NCBI RefSeq assembly: GCF_000626675.1
Contig: NZ_CP006842.1
Coordinates: 2,046,001 to 2,110,000 of the forward strand
Origin: Corynebacterium glyciniphilum AJ 3170
Lineage (GTDB): Bacteria > Actinomycetota > Actinomycetes > Mycobacteriales > Mycobacteriaceae
Direction of reading: 5' to 3'
Length of the DNA stretch: 64,000 nucleotides
Made by a program: the position numbers and the translations under genes. This document shows positions 56,820 to 64,000 of the stretch, piece by piece (position 1 is the first letter of the stretch; the number at the start of each line of letters is the position of its first letter). The notes below the pieces were generated by a model, which saw only the letters and a program-made list of their open reading frames with translations, was not told the DNA's origin and did not search any database.

Positions 56820-59026
56820 ATGGAATCCCAGTTGCGCCCGGGAGACCTGTTGGACAACCGGTACCGCATCGGCGAGACAATCGCCCGCGGAGGAATGTCG
56901 GTCGTCTACCACTGCGTCGACACCAGGCTGGACCGCGACCTCGCCGCCAAGGTCCTTGATCCGGGATTCGCCCGGGAGCCCGCGTTCCGCGCCCGGTTTG
57001 AACGCGAGGCACGGGCCGTGGCGCGCCTGAACCACCCCTGCCTGGTCAACGTCTTCGATCAGGGCGTCGACCACCGCCCGGACGGGGACCATGTGTTCCT
57101 AGTCATGGAGCTGGTACCGGGAGGTACGCTGCGCGAGCTCCTCCGCGAGCGCGGCCCCATGCCACCCCACGCGGCACTGGCGGTGATGGGGCCGGTCCTC
57201 GAAGCACTCGCCCTGGCACATGAGGAGGGGATGGTGCACCGTGACGTGAAACCGGACAACGTCCTCATCCGCGATGACCACCAGGTCAAACTCGCCGACT
57301 TCGGACTGGTCCGCGCGTCTCGTCGCGACGTCACCTCTGGTGGCCCCGTGATCGGCACCGCCGCGTACCTCTCCCCCGAGCAGGTCCGGGGCGGGCATGT
57401 CGGCCCGGAGGGCGACGTCTACTCCGCCGGGATCCTGTTGTTCGAGCTTCTCACCGGACGGACCCCGTTCCGGGGTTCTTCGCCCGAAGAGACCGCGCTG
57501 ATGCGGCTCGACAACGAGGTTCCCGCTCCGTCCACCCTCATCGCCGGGGTCCCCCCCGAACTCGACGATCTGGTGGTCCACGCCACTCGCCAGGACGCGG
57601 CCGCACGTTTCGTCGACGGGGGCGGTTTCTTGGCCGCAGTCCGGGACACCCGCCGGGATCTCGGTCTTCCCGATTTCCAGGTCCCCGCACCCACCGCCAG
57701 CGCCGTCCACCGCGCGCTGGAGGGGTCCGTCGTCTCGGACCGGTTGAGCTGGGACGACGACGCCATGGCCACAAGCATGTTCGCCGCCGGGACCACCGAG
57801 ACCCGCGACGACCTCCCTGCGGCCCACACCGCCGAAACCAACCTCGTTCCGCAGGTATCGCCCACCCCCGACCCCGACTATCCCCCCGAGCCCCGCCACC
57901 TCCATGATGATCAGCCCCCCGTTCAGGAGCGCACACCGCCTCGCTCCCGGCCATTGACGAATCGCGGCGGCGGAGCCACGCTGATCTGGGGGATCCTGCT
58001 CGTCATCCTGGTGATCGGCGTCGCCGTCGCAGGCTGGTGGGTGACTTCCGGCCGGTACGGTGAGATTCCCCAGGTCCTCGGCCAGGACGTGTCCGGCGCC
58101 CGTGCGGCAGTCGAGGCCGCAGGATTCACCGCCACCGTCAGCGAAGTCTATTCCGACAATGACCCGGAAGAGACTGTGACCGGAACAGATCCCGACGCCG
58201 GCGAACGCGCGCTACGCGGCGATGACGTGGCGGTCCTTGTGTCCCAAGGTCGCCCGACCGTGCCCACCCCGGGAGCGACCGACAACCTCTCCGCCTACCA
58301 GACAAAATTGTCCGACAGGACTTTGACCTGGACTGTCGGTGAATCCGTGTACTCCGACGACGTCAGGTCCGGCATCGTGGCCGAGGTGACCCCCCGGGCA
58401 GGACAGACCGTGGACACAGGAACAGAGGTCACCGTCAAGGTCAGCAAAGGTGCCAGGCCGGTGAAGGTGCCGGACGTTTCCGGTATGTCCGAACGTCAGG
58501 CGCGGCGGGCGATCGAATCCGCCGGGTTGGAGGTCGGCGACGTCGAGCGCCGATTCGACGAGGACGTCGACGGCGGTGACGCGATCGGCACCGACGTCGA
58601 CGCTGGAAGCGAAGTCCCGGGTTCCTCCGCTGTCACCCTGATCCTCTCCAACGCGATCACGGTACCTGACCTGGAAGGCATGAGCGCCGACGAGGCCGCC
58701 GACGAACTGCGTGACCTTGGCCTGTCTCCCGGTGCCGGCGACGGAGTGTCCGACACCTCCGTCTCGCGCGGCGATATCGCCGCACAGGAGCCCTCGGCAG
58801 GAACCCGGGTCGATCCAGCCGAGTCAACGACTGTCACACTGCGGGAATCGACCATGGTCCGGGTGCCCTTCGTCATCGGGCGGTCAGTGGACAGCGCGAC
58901 AAAGGCCCTCGAAGACGAGGGCCTGGAAGTCGCGGTCGAGGGCCGGGAGGACGGGCGTGTGATCACGCAGTCGCCGGGACCGACCTCACGCGCCGCTGTC
59001 GGCGACACCGTCACATTGCGGACCTT

Positions 59027-59030
<4 letters not shown>
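56820..59030 (+). CDS. pknL: Transmembrane Ser/Thr protein kinase with five PASTA repeats
   Basis: 736 residues. The kinase domain is at 15-270 with IARGGMSVVY, K44 (AAKVL), catalytic HRDVKPDN (D142), DFG at 160-162 and AYLSPEQV. A low-complexity juxtamembrane region follows, then one helix at about 390-412 and five extracytoplasmic PASTA repeats to the C-terminus (for example VPDVSGMSERQARRAIESAG and VPDLEGMSADEAADELRDLG). PASTA domains sense muropeptides or lipid II. Mycobacterial PknL lacks them, whereas corynebacterial PknL has them. The Rv2175c-like neighbour is a likely substrate. Confidence 0.95.
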
Positions 59031-60984
<1,954 letters not shown>

Positions 60985-60992
60985 GGCACGTA

Positions 60993-60998
60993 AGTCTA
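60993..60998 (-). promoter_or_regulatory. -10 element of exoribonuclease gene, leaderless
   Basis: TAGACT on the minus strand, 8 bases before GTG 60984. Confidence 0.5.
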
Positions 60999-62162
60999 GA
61001 CCCGGACCCTCACCCTGCTTTCTTCACGGTCCTTCGTGTCTGCACGGCGCGGCAGTGCCGGTGGGTGCAGAACCCACTTGAGCACCGGCGTCCTACCCAC
61101 GAGGTAGAAAAGGAAACCAGTCACTGCACAGGTCAACAGACCGGTGATGATCAACGCGTTCGTTCCTCCCAGGAAGCCCCAGAGGACCGGGTCGGATTCG
61201 ATCAGGGCAGGAACAATACGATTGTTGACGAGATGCAGGGCCGCGTGGTGGGAGACGTAGATCGGCAGCGTATTACGTCCGATCGCGGCGATACCGGTGG
61301 ACAACCCAGGCGTCCGGGAGATCCACGTTGCCACGAGGATCCCCATCGGCACAGCAGTGACGATACGGACCAGGGCAAGCAGGCTCATGACCGACGCTTC
61401 GCCAGTGGACCAGCCGTCCGGACGCACGTAATCGGCAGCAAGGGAGTAGACCCACTCCCAGCCGACGAAGACCAGGACGGACGTCGCAACGACCGCCAGA
61501 TTGCCGGCGTAGGCGGAGATCCTGAAGAAGAGGTGGCGGAAATGCAGGCCCAGGAAGAATGCCGGAGCGTACTGGGTGATGTGCGTGATCTCGGGGTAGG
61601 AGGTCCACCCTGCAACCGCGACCACCAGAGCCGGGAGGAACGACAATGCGACAGCCCCGACCGGTGGTATGCGCCGTAGTACACAGGCGAGGATATTGAA
61701 GATCATCAGGACGTAGAGGAACCAGATCCCCGGGTCCCCCAGCAGAATCGCGCGTGCAAGACTGGCCCAGCTGAGGTCGTCGGCCATGTTGAGCCGGATC
61801 CCCGCCTGTACCGGAGTGAAGACGAGATAAGGTACCAGCAGAAACCAGAGCCTGCGGTACCACAGATCCCCCAGCGTCCTTTCGATCACACGGTGGGCGA
61901 ACAGCCCCGAGATCACGAAGAACAGCGGCATGCGGATCGGGTCCATGAATTCGTTGAACCAGTTCCAGGCGGTCGAGGTCCCGCCCGGAACGCCGGTGAC
62001 CACATGCATGTAGCAGACACCGATGATCGACAGTCCCTTGGCGCAGTCGGCCCACAGGAGCCGATTCGTCGCACTGCTCGCTGAAGTACCCGCGTCACGA
62101 GGCGAAACGGGGTCGCGAGTGTCGCGGGTGTCGACGGACGGGGTTCTGGAAGTGTCGGACAC
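60996..62162 (-). CDS. Acyltransferase-3 family membrane protein
   Basis: 388 residues, about ten membrane helices. The N-terminal WADCAKGLSIIGVCYMHV holds the conserved Arg/His-type active-site region (His in CYMHV), followed by RMPLFFVISGLFA and, near the end, LPIYVSHHAALHL. Such enzymes acylate envelope carbohydrates or lipids; the substrate is not known here. GTG 62162 begins the frame. It is divergent from the mptC-like gene with 68 bp between start codons. Confidence 0.88.
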   Translation of the reverse strand: MSDTSRTPSVDTRDTRDPVSPRDAGTSASSATNRLLWADCAKGLSIIGVCYMHVVTGVPGGTSTAWNWFNEFMDPIRMPLFFVISGLFAHRVIERTLGDLWYRRLWFLLVPYLVFTPVQAGIRLNMADDLSWASLARAILLGDPGIWFLYVLMIFNILACVLRRIPPVGAVALSFLPALVVAVAGWTSYPEITHITQYAPAFFLGLHFRHLFFRISAYAGNLAVVATSVLVFVGWEWVYSLAADYVRPDGWSTGEASVMSLLALVRIVTAVPMGILVATWISRTPGLSTGIAAIGRNTLPIYVSHHAALHLVNNRIVPALIESDPVLWGFLGGTNALIITGLLTCAVTGFLFYLVGRTPVLKWVLHPPALPRRADTKDREESRVRVRV

Positions 62163-62216
62163 GGGACTCCAGGGTGCCCGATCAGCACGGAAGAATCAAT
62201 TGAGTGTGCCCTGATA

Positions 62217-62222
62217 TAGAGT
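62217..62222 (+). promoter_or_regulatory. -10 element of mptC-like gene, leaderless
   Basis: TAGAGT, followed by 8 bases and GTG 62231. Confidence 0.5.
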
Positions 62223-62230
62223 CAATCATT

Positions 62231-63595
62231 GTGGAAAAACGCAGCACACCGTCACACCGCCGACGTACCGTCATCCGCTGGTACGTCGGCGTCGTCATCA
62301 CCGTGACCGTCATCGGCATCCTCCGGTTCGTCCTCAGCGACGACACCTTCACCTACCATTTCGACTACGACATCTACCGGGGTGGCGGGCGTGCCGTCCT
62401 GGACGGGACGCCCCTGTACAGCGATGGTTTCCGGGCACAGGGCATCACCCTGCCTTTCACTTACCCCCCGTTGTCCGCCCTCGTGTTCGCTCCCCTGGCG
62501 CTGGTGTCGGGAACACTGGGCTACCTCACATTCACCGTACTGAGCATCATCGGTCTGGCCCTGACCGTGATGATCGTCGTCCGTGCGCTTGCCACAGAGC
62601 ACGTGGCACGCACACTGCCGACCCCCACCAACCGTCAACTCGTCCTCACCGCACTCATGGCGCTTCCTGTCGCCGTATGGCTCTGGCCCGTCACCCACAC
62701 ACTGGAGTTCGGCCAGATCAACATCCTTCTGATGCTGATGGTGGCGGCGGACCTGCTTCTCCCCCGCACTCCCTGGCCGCGGGGGATGCTCATCGGATTC
62801 GCGGCAGCGCTCAAGCTCACCCCCGCAGTATTCGGCCTGTACTTCCTGCTGCGCCGACAATGGGGGCCGGCGATAACCAGCGTGGTCTCCGGCATCGGTG
62901 CCACCGCTGCCGCCTGGCTGGTCCTGCCGACCGACTCCCGGCAGTACTGGACGGAGACCATCAGTGACCCTTCCCGCATCGGTGGGCTCGCCTACTCCGC
63001 CAACCAGTCCCTGCGCGGATTCCTGGCTCGTTTCACCGGTGACCCGCTCCAGACGACACTGTGGTACATCCTCGCCGCAGTGACGGTCATCGCCGTGGCC
63101 CTGGTCATGCTGCGTCTCATCACCGTCGGTGCACTGACTGCCGCCGTCTGCACCAACGCTTTGCTGGCGCTGCTGGTCTCCCCCGTCTCCTGGGCGCATC
63201 ACTGGGTGTGGGTCCTGCCGATGCTGCTGGTCGTCGGTGTGTCACTCTGGACGCACCGACGCACCCGCACCGCTGCCCTCCCCCTCACCGTTCTCGCGCT
63301 ACTTCTGGCGCTGACCGCCACGGCGTTCCCGGTGCATGTGTACCTTCCCTCGGCGCACGGCGCCGAGGAAGACTGGGCGTGGTGGATGAAGATCCTCGGG
63401 TCCGAGTACGTTCTGGTCGCCGTGGCCTGGCTCGGTGTCGCAGGTGTCCGTCCGGGGATCCTGCGCCCGGGCGGTGGCCGGAACCGAGACCGCGACGTCA
63501 GAAATGATGGTGGAAGAAGCGGGGACGAGGCTTCGTCCCCAACACCCGCCCCGCCCCCGGTTCCGTCCCCTCCGGATACCCCTTCCCAGCGGTGA
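62231..63595 (+). CDS. mptC: GT87 alpha-1,2-mannosyltransferase, MptC-like
   Basis: 454 residues with about 10-11 membrane helices. The first outer loop contains FDYDIYRGGGRAVLDGTPLY, the DUF2029/GT-C motif, followed by TLPFTYPPLSALVF and EFGQINILLMLMV. Homologues near aroG (Rv2181 in mycobacteria) add alpha-1,2-mannose branches to lipomannan/LAM. GTG 62231 is 8 bases after TAGAGT. The C-terminal tail of about 40 residues is Arg/Gly- then Pro/Ser-rich and is read opposite the plsC end, an overlap of 98 bp. Confidence 0.88.
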   Translation: MEKRSTPSHRRRTVIRWYVGVVITVTVIGILRFVLSDDTFTYHFDYDIYRGGGRAVLDGTPLYSDGFRAQGITLPFTYPPLSALVFAPLALVSGTLGYLTFTVLSIIGLALTVMIVVRALATEHVARTLPTPTNRQLVLTALMALPVAVWLWPVTHTLEFGQINILLMLMVAADLLLPRTPWPRGMLIGFAAALKLTPAVFGLYFLLRRQWGPAITSVVSGIGATAAAWLVLPTDSRQYWTETISDPSRIGGLAYSANQSLRGFLARFTGDPLQTTLWYILAAVTVIAVALVMLRLITVGALTAAVCTNALLALLVSPVSWAHHWVWVLPMLLVVGVSLWTHRRTRTAALPLTVLALLLALTATAFPVHVYLPSAHGAEEDWAWWMKILGSEYVLVAVAWLGVAGVRPGILRPGGGRNRDRDVRNDGGRSGDEASSPTPAPPPVPSPPDTPSQR

Positions 63596-64000
63596 GCGAC
63601 TCCTTGACGTCGGCGGCGTAGACGCTGTCCACATACTCCTGGCCAGACAGTTCCGCCAACCTCTCCATCGTGTAATCCGTCAACGCCCGTGCACGGGCAT
63701 AGTCGTCATCCCCGTGGTCGGCGAAGTCCGCGGGGTCGATCGGGTCACCGACGACGACACCGACCCGGTGTGGGCGAAGCATCCAGGAACCGGCGACATT
63801 TGCCTTCTCGGAATCGATCATCGCGACCGGATACACCGTTGCGCCGGAGGCGAGCGCGATCCTGGCCATCCCGGTTTTCCCACGGTACAGACGACCGTCC
63901 GGTGAACGGGTGCCTTCGGGGTACATTCCCAGCGGGTCGCCCTTCTCCAGCACCCTCAGCGCCGTCTCCAAAGCGGCGTCCTGCGAGTCCTTGTCCTTCC
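63498..64000 (-). CDS. 1-acyl-glycerol-phosphate acyltransferase (PlsC type), 5' end outside the window
   Basis: The visible C-terminal part (about 167 residues) includes the PlsC motif GMYPEGTRSPDGRLYRGKTG, ARIALASGATVYPVAMIDSE and PHRVGVVVGDPIDPADF. The NHxxxxD catalytic motif must lie beyond the window end, as the frame is open there (KDKDSQDAALETALRVLEKG). The C-terminal tail ends in the unusual run RPRFFHHHF and overlaps the mptC-like gene by 98 bp on the opposite strand. Confidence 0.9.
   Translation of the reverse strand, partial: KDKDSQDAALETALRVLEKGDPLGMYPEGTRSPDGRLYRGKTGMARIALASGATVYPVAMIDSEKANVAGSWMLRPHRVGVVVGDPIDPADFADHGDDDYARARALTDYTMERLAELSGQEYVDSVYAADVKESLTAGKGYPEGTEPGAGRVLGTKPRPRFFHHHF

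Overview
The window is a contiguous, gene-dense piece of a high-GC actinobacterial chromosome. The gene order (mraZ-rsmH-ftsL-ftsI-murE-murF-mraY-murD-ftsW-murG-murC-ftsQ-ftsZ-yfiH-sepF-yggT-wag31-ileS, then metF, idsA, mptA, pknL and aroG on the other flank) is that of Corynebacterium. The mycomembrane/lipoglycan genes (mptA, a GT87 mptC-like gene, pknL) and many very short, leader-free promoters agree. The high GC content suggests a member of the GC-rich corynebacteria; this is inference, and I cannot name the species. I see no tRNA, rRNA, CRISPR array, insertion sequence or prophage.

Region 1 (1-9.0 kb): hisD-hisC (hisC cut by the window edge), a TPR-like protein, a lipoprotein/membrane-protein pair divergent from a TetR regulator, a BRCT-domain protein, an unknown protein, a small alarmone synthetase (relS-like), an S4 RNA-binding protein and a small membrane protein. 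Region 2 (9.0-27 kb): yigZ, dnaE1, an SH3-like lipoprotein, nadA-nadC without nadB, a divergent PLP-aldolase/FAD-oxidase pair, lspA-rluD-unknown-rarD, two lipoproteins, asparaginase, dinB and a DUF222-HNH nuclease gene carrying a strong SOS box. Region 3 (27-50.7 kb): ileS under a translational T-box, then (read right to left) the complete division and cell-wall cluster from mraZ to wag31, ending at a terminator. The 467-bp gap upstream of mraZ (50280-50746) holds a five-repeat MraZ box, a consensus -10, a palindrome, opposite-strand TGGGG repeats and a perfect terminator. Region 4 (50.7-64 kb): DUF3040 protein, HEPN protein and GNAT acetyltransferase around an SOS-like palindrome, metF, idsA (polyprenyl diphosphate synthase), mptA, an Rv2175c-like DNA-binding protein, pknL with five PASTA repeats, class II DAHP synthase, a DEDD exoribonuclease, a membrane acyltransferase, an mptC-like mannosyltransferase and a partial PlsC-type acyltransferase.

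Functionally, the mur/fts genes run in one direction with overlaps of a few bases. They supply lipid II synthesis (MurE, MurF, MraY, MurD, MurG, MurC), septal synthesis (FtsI, FtsW, FtsQ, FtsL), the Z-ring (FtsZ, SepF) and polar growth (Wag31). IdsA supplies long-chain prenyl precursors, while MptA and the MptC-like enzyme use polyprenyl-phosphomannose for lipomannan/lipoarabinomannan. PknL and the Rv2175c-like protein are a probable kinase-substrate pair.

Two themes stand out. First, sixteen start codons lie exactly 7 or 8 bases after a TAnnnT hexamer, the signature of leaderless mRNAs; these fix many starts downstream of the longest reading frame. Second, nearly every divergent promoter pair has its own symmetric motif. 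Two of these look like LexA sites, and one perfect 10-bp-arm palindrome separates nadA from the PLP-aldolase gene.
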